In this document: positions 31,075-38,252 of the stretch, one piece after another | How positions within the stretch are numbered: the stretch's first letter is position 1 | Layout: every line of letters starts with the position of its first letter | Source of the DNA: an uncultured Sulfurovum sp. | GTDB taxonomy: Bacteria; Campylobacterota; Campylobacteria; Campylobacterales; Sulfurovaceae | NCBI GenBank assembly: GCA_902727855.1 | Contig: CACVAS010000147.1 | Span: 1-64,000, forward strand | DNA length: 64,000 nt | Direction of reading: 5' to 3' | The notes under the pieces: generated by a model | Seen by the model: only the letters and a program-made list of their open reading frames with translations | The model's database searches: none | What the model was told of the DNA's origin: nothing | Made by a program: the position numbers and the translations under genes

Positions 31075-31329
31075 ATGAAACATACTGACTTTATAGATTC
31101 TCTAAAATCTTTAAAAAGTCATTTTCAGAAAAAGAAGAAACCTCATCACTATCATCATCCACACTTAAATCAGAAAGTACAAATTTGTACCTGTACAGAC
31201 TCTCATGGTGAACACAAATACCTCTACACATCTAAAGATGAATTAGAATATATCTTGTCCTCGACGTCAACACGTTTACAGTCATACCCCTGCCCTTATG
31301 AAACGGGTTGGCATTTGACGAAAGGCTAG
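31075..31329 (+). CDS. Small histidine/cysteine-rich conserved protein
   Basis: An 84-residue ORF beginning five bases after the DUF1456 gene. It has a basic, histidine-rich middle (KKKKPHHYHHPHL), a CTCTDSHG segment and a C-terminal YPCPYETGWHLTKG. The C-P-x-x-x-G-W-H-L-T ending is common in short proteins that may bind zinc or nucleic acid. Function unknown. It ends overlapping the convergent xth gene by four bases. Confidence 0.6.
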   Translation: MKHTDFIDSLKSLKSHFQKKKKPHHYHHPHLNQKVQICTCTDSHGEHKYLYTSKDELEYILSSTSTRLQSYPCPYETGWHLTKG

Positions 31330-32096
31330 ACCTCCAATACCAATTTTACAGGACAATGGTCTGAGCCCATGACTTGGTCAAGTATATCTGCCTCGACGAT
31401 TTGACCCTTTAAGTCATCTGAGACATAGAAGTAGTCTATACGCCAACCTACATTTTTGCCTCTTGCCCCTGCTCTATAAGACCACCATGAGTAACGCTCT
31501 TCTACATTTCCATGTATATGCCTAAAGGTATCTATAAAACCTGAAGCTAAAAGCTTATCTTGCCATTGTCTCTCTATGGGTAAAAACCCAGAAGTCTTTT
31601 CGTTGGCTTTAGGACGTGCTAAGTCTATAGGATGATGGGCTGTGTTGACATCCCCACATACTACGATAGACTTTCCTTGATTACGTAGGTCTAAGATATG
31701 TTCTAAAAAACGTTCATAAAATGCCATTTTGTACTCTAAACGTTCAGGTGAACGTTGGCCGTTTGGAAAGTAGACATTAAAGTATGCAATATTGTTAAAA
31801 TGATACTCATTAATACGACCTTCATCCAGTATGTCTACATGCTCACAAGACCCTGCTTCACCTTTTACATCGGTATAAAGTGCCACACCAGATTGTCCTT
31901 TATTAGAAGAAGAGTTTATACTCTGAAATTTATATTTTCTACCAAAAATACTCTCTGGTATTTGCTCTGCTTCGGCTTTAATTTCTTGTAAGCCTAAAAA
32001 GTCTACATCTTCGCCGTCTATCCATTTAAGTGCATCTTTTTTATCTACAGCTCGTATGCCGTTTACATTCCAAGATATAAATGTAAGTTTTGCCAT
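31326..32096 (-). CDS. xth: Exodeoxyribonuclease III / AP endonuclease
   Basis: A 256-residue base-excision-repair enzyme. Signature segments are LTFISWNVNGIRAVDKKDAL (Asn ligand), DFLGLQEIKAE (metal-binding Glu), VVCGDVNTAHHPIDL, GWRIDYFYVS and MGSDHCPVKL (catalytic Asp-His). All are intact and in order. It cuts at abasic sites and has 3' exonuclease activity. Monocistronic or weakly linked to neighbours. Confidence 0.94.
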   Translation of the reverse strand: MAKLTFISWNVNGIRAVDKKDALKWIDGEDVDFLGLQEIKAEAEQIPESIFGRKYKFQSINSSSNKGQSGVALYTDVKGEAGSCEHVDILDEGRINEYHFNNIAYFNVYFPNGQRSPERLEYKMAFYERFLEHILDLRNQGKSIVVCGDVNTAHHPIDLARPKANEKTSGFLPIERQWQDKLLASGFIDTFRHIHGNVEERYSWWSYRAGARGKNVGWRIDYFYVSDDLKGQIVEADILDQVMGSDHCPVKLVLEV

Positions 32097-32159
32097 AAGT
32101 TAATCCTAAATCATTTAAGTTTTGCTAGAATAATAGCCAAATAGAGATTAGGAGTAAAA

Positions 32160-32717
32160 ATGGCACATGCAGATAAGGTACGTTGGAATGAGAAATATCA
32201 AGACAGTAAAATACCCAATGAGCCTATATCACTCGTAGTAGAGTATGCTACTACTTCTAAAGGGAAACAAGCTTTAGACATTGCCTGTGGCATGGGTAGA
32301 CACAGTAGATATTTATCTAATAACGGTTTTCATGTTGATGCACTTGACATATCATCCGTTGCCATTTCACAACTCAAAGATTTGCCTTATATTACCCCTC
32401 AAGAGGTTGATTTTGACACCTATACATTAAAAGATAATAGCTATGATCTTATTGTCTGTACGTACTACTTGGAACGTACATTATTTCCCCAAATGATTGC
32501 AGCACTCAAAGCTGGTGGCATCCTCATTTTTGAAACATTTTTGTATGATGAAGAGAATGAAAGAGCACCGTCAAACCCAGATTTTATTTTACAAAAAGGT
32601 GAACTTGAAAGCGCGTTTGAACCTAGCTGTAAACTACTAAAACTCACCCCATGGTGGGACAAAGACTACCAAGGCTACAAAACATTGAAGATATCAATGG
32701 TTGCACAAAAGTATTAG
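32160..32717 (+). CDS. Class I SAM-dependent methyltransferase (TehB-like)
   Basis: A 185-residue protein. The SAM-binding glycine loop is ALDIACGMGRHSRYLSNNGF (about residues 38-57), followed by VDALDISSVAISQL with the ribose-binding Asp. Later motifs include SYDLIVCTYYLERTLFPQ and LKAGGILIFETFLYDEENER, as in TehB-type small-molecule methyltransferases. Substrate unknown. Confidence 0.82.
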   Translation: MAHADKVRWNEKYQDSKIPNEPISLVVEYATTSKGKQALDIACGMGRHSRYLSNNGFHVDALDISSVAISQLKDLPYITPQEVDFDTYTLKDNSYDLIVCTYYLERTLFPQMIAALKAGGILIFETFLYDEENERAPSNPDFILQKGELESAFEPSCKLLKLTPWWDKDYQGYKTLKISMVAQKY

Positions 32718-32860
32718 AAGAGCTTGAAAAAGCACGTCATACATAGGAAGTCATCTAAAAGATGCTATGTTTTACTCATACGTAAATGTACTAATCTTAG
32801 CTATCAATGATTTGTAACCTCTCCACAACTCTGACTAAACCTACAAAACCAATTTGACTT

Positions 32861-32950
32861 TTATGCTTCTGAAAGCTTTTCTATAGCATAAAAAAGTACC
32901 AAAGCAAAACCAATAGCCATAGCAGTAATAGCAACCAATGCAAAATCCAT
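32861..32950 (-). CDS. Tiny single-pass membrane protein (29 aa)
   Basis: Too short for the track. It reads MDFALVAITAMAIGFALVLF then YAIEKLSEA: one hydrophobic helix and a short amphipathic tail. An AGGA site lies upstream, and its ATG overlaps the stop of the preceding gene (TAATG). The same two-gene layout recurs at 54561-54874, which supports both genes being real. Function unknown. Confidence 0.6.
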   Translation of the reverse strand: MDFALVAITAMAIGFALVLFYAIEKLSEA

Positions 32951-33180
32951 TATAAATCCTTTATTTCTTTTGTTTTATTTGATATTTTTTTAATGACAAG
33001 CATCAACGCTCCCATCAATACAAAAACCAACAGAATTCCAATCCAAAAGATATAATCTATATTTCCTAGGTCATATCTTTTTATAAGACTTCCCGCCAGT
33101 ATGACCATAAGCCCAAAGATAAGACTCATAGCAATTCTCAATGTGTTTAATATCTCTTTCACTTCATCTAATTTACTCAT
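32950..33180 (-). CDS. Small two-helix membrane protein (DEVKE type), copy 1
   Basis: A 76-residue protein from the ATG at 33180 (MSKLDEVKEILNTLRI); the track start 15 codons upstream lacks support. Two hydrophobic helices (AMSLIFGLMVILAGSLI and YIFWIGILLVFVLMGALMLV) are followed by a basic tail ending EIKDL. The protein at 54561-54788 shares the DEVKE start, the two-helix plan and the EIK..KDL end. I do not recognise a family. The downstream tiny ORF is translationally coupled. Confidence 0.65.
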   Translation of the reverse strand: MSKLDEVKEILNTLRIAMSLIFGLMVILAGSLIKRYDLGNIDYIFWIGILLVFVLMGALMLVIKKISNKTKEIKDL

Positions 33181-33285
33181 GCACTCATTATACCCAAGCC
33201 AAAATAAATTGTCAAAAAAAATCAAAAATCAAACCCAAGACATCCCAAAATATTATTCATTTTTCACTTTTCATTATTCACTAAC

Positions 33286-33708
33286 TTAGGGCTGTCCTGC
33301 TCTAACGCAACGAACGTAACTGCTATTGGTCTTACTGTCGTAGCCCTGATTGCCGCTGTAGAAATTGACGCGCCACGCAGAGCTGGTATAGCCAACATAG
33401 GTAGTAGACGACCAATAAAAGCTAGACGCAGTGTTTTCAAATACTGTTGTATCTATACTAGGATTTATTCTACCATCATTCACTAAAGAAGTAAGTTCAT
33501 TTAGATTTGGTAACCTCCAGTCATTGTGTCCATCTAAACTTAAGTTTTCACAATGCATAATGGCAGATGTCCATGTCATAGAAGAGCCTATGGCATCATC
33601 TTGCCATTGTAGTCCTGTACTACTGTCTGCAACAATGTTTCCACTCTTACTAAAGTCTGCATAGAGTGCCAGACTAAGCCCTAGCATAATCAAAAGGATT
33701 TGTTTCAT
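33286..33708 (-). CDS. DGR target protein 1: short DUF1566 (C-type-lectin-like) secreted protein
   Basis: A 140-residue protein with a signal peptide (MKQILLIMLGLSLALYADF). The rest is a DUF1566 domain: GLQWQDDAIGSSMTWTSAI, DGHNDWRLPNLNELTSLV, then SFYWSSTTYVG to SYVRCVRAG. The last ~45 codons are variable repeat VR1, rewritten by the reverse transcriptase system. DUF1566 adopts the lectin-like scaffold that tolerates massive surface diversity in other DGR proteins. AGGAG precedes the ATG. The gene starts 35 bases inside the 3' end of the reverse transcriptase gene, in another frame. Probably a periplasmic or surface binding protein. Confidence 0.85.
   Translation of the reverse strand: MKQILLIMLGLSLALYADFSKSGNIVADSSTGLQWQDDAIGSSMTWTSAIMHCENLSLDGHNDWRLPNLNELTSLVNDGRINPSIDTTVFENTASSFYWSSTTYVGYTSSAWRVNFYSGNQGYDSKTNSSYVRCVRAGQP
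33295..33431 (-). repeat. DGR variable repeat VR1 (in target gene 1)
   Basis: About 137 bases at the 3' end of the short target gene, shared with VR2 and VR3 except at about 23 scattered columns. The variable columns are at the first two positions of codons whose third base is constant, as expected from adenine-directed mutagenesis of AAY codons. VR1 encodes residues F, Y, S, R, N, N and the triplet GYD at the diversified sites. Confidence 0.85.
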
Positions 33709-34774
33709 TTAATACTCCTACTTTTTGGTTTAGGTTGTAGCTGTTTGCGTGTTTACAATGACCCACAAATGAAGCTTTGACAGATAAAAACTGTTTTATC
33801 TCTAAAAGTCTCATATTTCCTTTTTGGTTTTCGTATGCGTTTAAGTATTTGGCTTTTTTCTTTTTGAAGTTGTTAACTACTCTTTGTCGTACTAGCGTGT
33901 AAGTTGGACGAATGATATACCCTAAAAAGTCTAAACCTTCACTGTGTTTTTTAAGCTTGGTATCTTCTCTTAGTGTAAGTTTTAGCTCTTTTTGTAGGTA
34001 CTCTTCTATCTCACTTTTTAGGTAGGTAAGCCTCTCTTTACTTTCATCAAACAATACAAAGTCATCTACGTAACGTATGTATCTTTTTACTTTTAGTGTA
34101 CGTTTTACAAAATTGTCAAAGTCATTCATATAGACATTAGCAAAAAACTGGCTCGTGAGATTGCCTATGGGCAGTCCTCTATTTTTAGGTATCTTAAAGA
34201 GTGTTTTATGTGGAGGAAGTAGTGCTAACTTACTTTTATCTCCTTTAAAGTAGTAGCTCTTTGTAGGGTCATGAAAGATGATTTTGTTGCTTAAGTAAAG
34301 TACAGAAGAGACATCTAGGTTAGAACCTATGACCTCTTGTTTTATCTTGTCTAGTAGTATCATCTTTTCGAGATTATAAAAAAACCCTTTGATGTCAAGC
34401 TGTAGGTAGTAGCCATCTGCTGTTTGTCTCATATAGCGTTGTGCTTGGCTTACTGCTTGGTGTGTACCTTTGGCTTTTCTGTTGTTATAGACATCATGTA
34501 TAAACTTACGTTCAAAGAGTGGTTCTAGCTGTCCTACAAGGATGTGGTGTACTACCCTGTCCTTGAAATCCGAAGCAAAGACTTCTCTAAGCTTAGGTGA
34601 AGTGGTAAGAAAACAGAGTGATTTTCCTATGTTGTACCTTTTACTGTTTAGTTCGTCATGTATTTTCCAAAGGTTTTCTATGAGGTTTTGTTCAAATTTC
34701 AGAGCATTTATGGTGTTACGTTTGTTTCTACGGCATGCTAGGTATGCTTTGTAAATGTTTTGAAATGTGAACAT
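33674..34774 (-). CDS. Diversity-generating retroelement reverse transcriptase
   Basis: A 366-residue reverse transcriptase from the ATG at 34774, which has AGGAG nine bases upstream and gives MFTFQNIYKAYLACRRNKRN. The track start at 34852 is upstream of this. Motifs in order: FLTTSPKLREVFASDFKDRV, YYLQLDIKGFF (catalytic Asp), RGLPIGNLTSQFFANVYMN (DGR-type motif 4) and RYVDDFVLF (YVDD catalytic site). SEGLDFLGYIIRP and the thumb region follow. There is no maturase, integrase or protease domain. In DGRs this enzyme with Avd copies the template RNA with errors at adenines and the cDNA replaces the VR. Neighbouring Avd and DUF1566 genes confirm the class. Confidence 0.93.
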   Translation of the reverse strand: MFTFQNIYKAYLACRRNKRNTINALKFEQNLIENLWKIHDELNSKRYNIGKSLCFLTTSPKLREVFASDFKDRVVHHILVGQLEPLFERKFIHDVYNNRKAKGTHQAVSQAQRYMRQTADGYYLQLDIKGFFYNLEKMILLDKIKQEVIGSNLDVSSVLYLSNKIIFHDPTKSYYFKGDKSKLALLPPHKTLFKIPKNRGLPIGNLTSQFFANVYMNDFDNFVKRTLKVKRYIRYVDDFVLFDESKERLTYLKSEIEEYLQKELKLTLREDTKLKKHSEGLDFLGYIIRPTYTLVRQRVVNNFKKKKAKYLNAYENQKGNMRLLEIKQFLSVKASFVGHCKHANSYNLNQKVGVLNETNPFDYARA

Positions 34775-34803
34775 TGTCTTTCTCCTTTTTTTGCTATGTA
34801 TCT

Positions 34804-34892
34804 GTAGGGGGCGATTGCCATCGCACCAATTAAAATATGTAAAATGAATCAAATATATTTTATATATTGGTGCGATGGCAATCGCCCCCTAC
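34804..34892. repeat. REPIN-like inverted pair of palindromic elements
   Basis: Two perfect 27-base inverted arms, each a palindrome in itself. GTAGGGGGCGATTGCCATCG and the following seven bases (34804-34830) face the exact complement at 34866-34892 across a 35-base AT-rich centre. This is the shape of a REP doublet (REPIN), non-autonomous elements moved by RAYT transposases. It lies between the reverse transcriptase start and VR3. Related single hairpins occur at 48360 and 49028. No RAYT gene is in the window. Confidence 0.75.
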
Positions 34893-34943
34893 GCATTTTC
34901 ATTTAATTAGGGTGATGATATGTTGGGCATCACCCCATTCTTC

Positions 34944-35084
34944 ACTCTCCTGCTCTAACGCAACGAACGTAAAGGCTATTGGTCCTACTGCGGTTGCGCT
35001 GAAGGCCGCTGTAGAAATAGACGCTCCACGCATTGCTGGTACGGCCAACAAAGGTAGTAGACGACCAATAATAGCTAGACGCAC
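34944..35084 (-). repeat. DGR repeat VR3 in the template-repeat position
   Basis: A 141-base copy of the variable repeat between avd and the reverse transcriptase gene, where DGRs usually keep their template. Its homology stops at the VR boundary on the coding-5' side (GTGCGTCTAGC), with unrelated sequence and a stop just upstream, so it is not part of an intact target gene. The substitutions do not fit a template. At columns where VR1 or VR2 have A, this copy often has C, G or T (for example CTT where VR1 has AAT). It therefore looks like a diversified VR. The ORF called here in the track is in a different frame. Confidence 0.75.
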
Positions 35085-35139
35085 CTCATAAGTACTCTAT
35101 TTATGCTACTGCTTGTAGAAATGCCACAAGCGTAGACTC

Positions 35140-35574
35140 TTATGCACATAGGCAAGAGTACCGCACAGTGAATGTGGCACGCTTTACAGAGGTCATCTGT
35201 AAACTCTGGCTCTTACTCACTCCCCCCAAGTTTCTTTGACTAGATTTTAGCCAAGCTTGAGCTTGTTTGCACACTGTGACACTCAGTAAAGAGCTATGCT
35301 CAAACTGCTTAAAGTCTTTAAACGCTTTTAGCTCCTTGCTAAGCTGTATGAGCATCTTCATCTCTTCACATGTGTCACGAAGCCTAACTAAGTCATCTAC
35401 TTTATTTTGGCTAAGGTTCGCACGACTTATGGCAAAAAGTAGAGCTTTGCTCTTTTGTCTTAAATCTACACCCATGGTGTACTTGTGGTACTTCTCAAAC
35501 CCTCTTACTATCTGCTCCATATACACAGCCAAACTTAGTGCCGATTTATATATGGGTAGATTTTCATTTCCCAT
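35140..35574 (-). CDS. avd: DGR accessory variability determinant (Avd-like four-helix protein)
   Basis: A 144-residue helical protein from the ATG at 35574, with AAAGGAG upstream. The track starts 10 codons earlier. It reads PIYKSALSLAVYMEQIVRGF, KYTMGVDLRQKSKALLFAI and LVRLRDTCEEMKMLIQLSKE, the four-helix-bundle pattern of Avd and 23S rRNA intervening-sequence proteins. In DGRs Avd forms a pentamer that binds the reverse transcriptase and template RNA and is required for mutagenesis. Its position between target gene and reverse transcriptase supports the call. The C-terminal 35 residues extend beyond the usual length. Confidence 0.85.
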   Translation of the reverse strand: MGNENLPIYKSALSLAVYMEQIVRGFEKYHKYTMGVDLRQKSKALLFAISRANLSQNKVDDLVRLRDTCEEMKMLIQLSKELKAFKDFKQFEHSSLLSVTVCKQAQAWLKSSQRNLGGVSKSQSLQMTSVKRATFTVRYSCLCA

Positions 35575-35619
35575 CTTTTCTCCTTTCAAAAATTTAAAAA
35601 ACAAAGGTCAAAAATCAAA

Positions 35620-37290
35620 TTACTCTCCTGCTCTAACGCAACGAACGTAAGCGCTATTGGGCTTACCGTTGCGGTACTGAGAGCCGCGGTAGAAATAGAC
35701 GCCCCACGCATCGCTGGTACGGCCAACATAGGTAGTAGACGACCAATAATTGCTAGACGCACTGTTTTCAAACACAGAGCTTATAGCTGGACTTATGGAA
35801 CCATAATCGCTAAGTCCTACTAACTCTTTTCTTGTAGGTAGCCTCCAGTCACCATGCCCACCCAACCTTAAGTTACTACAATACGTGGTTGCTGTATCTC
35901 CAGAAGTATCTGTACACTTACTTGTGTCTTGCGTCTGTCCATTTTGCCCTCTACAAATGTCGTAGTTGGTTGTAGTGATCCATTGTTTTCTCATGCTAGA
36001 GCTACTGACGTTAGCATCATCTGCCCACTCTAGCCCTGTGATGTGGTCTGTGACTATCTGCGTAGCATCATCTCTTGTGTAGCTAGGGGTGACACCTCTT
36101 TGGTAGTCACCATCGTCATTGGCTACATACACTGTAGTCTGTCCTGTCTTCTTAAGCCCTACAGTTTCCACCACATCTGAAATGTTTACCGTTACCTCTT
36201 GTGTACTCTCATTCCCATATGCATCTGCAGCCGTGGCTGTAAAGGTGTAGACCTCTTTTGTCTCAAAGTCTGGTGCAACTTTAAAGGTGACTACCCCTGT
36301 AGTAGCATTGACATCAAAGTCTGCACTGTCTCCTCCACTAATGCTGTAGCTAATGGCACTCGCATCTGTGGCTTGTAGGGTAATGGCATCTGTTTGGTTT
36401 TCTGCTACGGTGCTGTTGTCCTCTGAGGTAAATGTGGGTGGAGTGGTGTCTACTACATTTACAGTTCTGGTCACTTGTAGTGCTTCATTACCAGAGGTAT
36501 CATTTACATCGTAGTACACATTGTATGTGCCTACAACATTGATATTGACTTCTGTAGTGTTGATGACTATATTTCCTGTGAGGTTGGTATCATAGTTATC
36601 TGTCACTGTAGCACCTAGTTCTGTGTAAGGGGTATGTACTTCTATGGTTTGTGGGTTAGCCCCAGTTAAGGCTATGACTGGTGGGGTGCTGTCTACTATG
36701 GTTACGTTTCTCTCTACTGTGGCAGTGTTGTTATCCATATCTGTAACACTGTAGGTGAGTGTTTGTGTTCCTAGAGTCTGTGTTTCTACACTTCCTGTGA
36801 TGATGATGCTAGATGTGAGGTTTCCATCTAGTGCGTCTATGGCTGTGGCACCTAGTTCTGTGTAAGTCGTGTTGACTTCTAGTGAGAGGCTTGCATCACC
36901 TACAAGGGTCAGCACTGGAGAGGTAGAGAGTATGGTGTCTAGTATCTCTTGTATCTTAGCTGTACTGTCTACCTCTGTGGTATCCAGTAAAGCTATAGCC
37001 TCATTGAGTGGCGTAAGTGTTCTGCTGTCTACACCTGTTACTTGAGCTTGGGTGTAGTCTACTATGCTAGGGGTGCTTGTGTTACCATCACTAGAAGCAT
37101 ACGCTTCTATCTTGTCAAGAGCCAATTCTTTTTGGCTTGGAGAGCTTAGTATAAAGTTAGTCATAATACCCATGAACGCATGTAGTTGTGCATCAGTAAG
37201 GTTATGCTCTTCTGATGACGCTTGCAGTGATGTAAGCGACGTAGAAGCCAAGAGAAACATAGACAGTAGTAGTTTTTTGAAATTGAACAT
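35620..37290 (-). CDS. DGR target protein 2: multidomain surface protein with DUF1566 tip
   Basis: A 556-residue exported protein. After a signal peptide (KLLLSMFLLASTSLTSLQAS) comes a helical region to about residue 115. Two Ig-like DUF5011 repeats follow (LEVNTTYTELGATAIDALDG and IEVHTPYTELGATVTDNYDT). A cadherin-like repeat (FTSEDNSTVAENQTDAITLQ) and a C-terminal DUF1566 domain (GHGDWRLPTRKELVGLSDYG to YVRCVRAGE) complete it. The last ~47 codons are VR2. The layout is a stalk of Ig-like modules carrying a hypervariable lectin-like tip, suited to cell-surface ligand binding. A (CT)9 tract lies 42 bases upstream of the start. Confidence 0.88.
   Translation of the reverse strand: MFNFKKLLLSMFLLASTSLTSLQASSEEHNLTDAQLHAFMGIMTNFILSSPSQKELALDKIEAYASSDGNTSTPSIVDYTQAQVTGVDSRTLTPLNEAIALLDTTEVDSTAKIQEILDTILSTSPVLTLVGDASLSLEVNTTYTELGATAIDALDGNLTSSIIITGSVETQTLGTQTLTYSVTDMDNNTATVERNVTIVDSTPPVIALTGANPQTIEVHTPYTELGATVTDNYDTNLTGNIVINTTEVNINVVGTYNVYYDVNDTSGNEALQVTRTVNVVDTTPPTFTSEDNSTVAENQTDAITLQATDASAISYSISGGDSADFDVNATTGVVTFKVAPDFETKEVYTFTATAADAYGNESTQEVTVNISDVVETVGLKKTGQTTVYVANDDGDYQRGVTPSYTRDDATQIVTDHITGLEWADDANVSSSSMRKQWITTTNYDICRGQNGQTQDTSKCTDTSGDTATTYCSNLRLGGHGDWRLPTRKELVGLSDYGSISPAISSVFENSASSNYWSSTTYVGRTSDAWGVYFYRGSQYRNGKPNSAYVRCVRAGE
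35622..35763 (-). repeat. DGR variable repeat VR2 (in target gene 2)
   Basis: About 142 bases at the 3' end of the large target gene. Compared with VR1 and VR3 it differs at the same scattered codon positions and encodes N, R, D, G, S and the triplet YRN at the diversified sites. The invariant blocks AACGCAACGAACGTAA and GGTAGTAGACGACCAATAA (plus strand) are shared by all three repeats. Confidence 0.87.
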
Positions 37291-37331
37291 TTTTACCCCT
37301 CATAATGTATTGTTATGAGTATAGCAAATAG

Positions 37332-37350
37332 CTCTCTCTCTCTCTCTCTC
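37332..37350. repeat. (CT)9 simple repeat upstream of DGR target 2
   Basis: An uninterrupted run of nine CT units plus one C on the plus strand. It lies 42-60 bases upstream of the start codon of the large DGR target gene, in its promoter or leader. Dinucleotide tracts of this length are prone to slippage. Their placement outside the coding frame would change promoter spacing or mRNA structure instead of reading frame. Confidence 0.75.
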
Positions 37351-37410
37351 AAACTTTAACTTAAAATAAACTTAAATTATGGTTTTGGGTGGTTTGGTGA
37401 CAGAAAAGTC

Positions 37411-38244
37411 CTAGTTAACTATATAAACCTTTGTCCCTCTACCTACATTTTTATATAACGTTTTGGCTACATGTTCAGGTAGCCTAATGCATCCGTTACT
37501 TGCAGGGTAACGTTTCACATATTTACTAGCATGCAATCCAATACCTGAACCTGTAATGCGCATCCAGTTTTTTAGGAGTGCCCCCTCATAGCGTAAACCT
37601 TTTTTAGAACCTCTAAATTTTCGCTTATCTCCATGGTAAACCTTCTTTTTACCTTTAAAGTAGCCACCAAAAATAGTAGAACGTTTATTGCGTATTTTTT
37701 CTTTTATTTTAAATGTTCCTCTAGGAGTACGTTGGTCTCTATATATTTTAGTATTGGGTTCAAGTTTTCGTTTTGCACCTGTAGTACAAGGAGAGCAAAG
37801 TGCCACTTTATTATCAACATAGAGCTTTACACGTTGTTCAGATAAATCTACTTTTACTTTGGTGTTTCCCTGTTTTACTCTTTTTAGTAGTGCCTTATTT
37901 TTATAGACTTTATAACTTTTACGTAAATTTGTGCGTTTTTTAAACTGACTATACTTTAAATCTTTACTGTATTTCTTTTTTGAATGTTTTTGTTTTTTCT
38001 TAGTTTTAGAAACTGGCTTTTTGTATTTTGGTTTTTTATATTTTTTTTTCTCTTTAAGTAACTTTTTCTTCACTTGTTTCTCAGAAAGTTTTTGTTGCTT
38101 ATATTTTGAAAAACTACTTTTCTTCTTTTGTGGTGCTTCAATACCTCTGCCATAACGCTCTTTAAATTGTGAAGGTGCACAACCGTTAAAAACAAACAGT
38201 AACGCCAAAGATAAGAAAAACCAAAAAGTAAACTTTATTTTCAT
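37411..38244 (-). CDS. Lipoprotein L,D-transpeptidase (YkuD domain)
   Basis: About 277 residues from the ATG at 38244, with AAGG upstream. MKIKFTFWFFLSLALLFVFN leads into the lipobox FNGC. The track start 21 codons upstream would spoil the signal. A strongly basic lysine-rich linker (about residues 35-110) follows, suited to binding peptidoglycan or teichoic-like polymers. The C-terminal YkuD domain has KVKVDLSEQRVKLYVDNKVA and the active site IGLHASKYVKRYPASNGCIR. It would form 3-3 cross-links or attach proteins to peptidoglycan in the periplasm. Confidence 0.85.
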   Translation of the reverse strand: MKIKFTFWFFLSLALLFVFNGCAPSQFKERYGRGIEAPQKKKSSFSKYKQQKLSEKQVKKKLLKEKKKYKKPKYKKPVSKTKKKQKHSKKKYSKDLKYSQFKKRTNLRKSYKVYKNKALLKRVKQGNTKVKVDLSEQRVKLYVDNKVALCSPCTTGAKRKLEPNTKIYRDQRTPRGTFKIKEKIRNKRSTIFGGYFKGKKKVYHGDKRKFRGSKKGLRYEGALLKNWMRITGSGIGLHASKYVKRYPASNGCIRLPEHVAKTLYKNVGRGTKVYIVN

Positions 38245-38252
38245 TGAATGCC

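Noticed and set aside
33674-34774. Group II intron or retron reverse transcriptase
   Set aside because: No maturase/endonuclease domain and no intron RNA boundaries seen; the SQ-type motif and adjacent Avd and DUF1566 genes fit a DGR instead.
34899-35084. 61-aa minus-strand ORF MRLAIIGRLLPLLAV and the similar one at 35586-35771
   Set aside because: Both are the variable repeat read out of frame. The DUF1566 frame (YWSSTT...VRCVRAG) is the coding one.
34944-35084. Calling this repeat the DGR template (TR) outright
   Set aside because: Position fits, but differences from VR1 and VR2 are not confined to its adenines, so it cannot be the direct template of those VRs.
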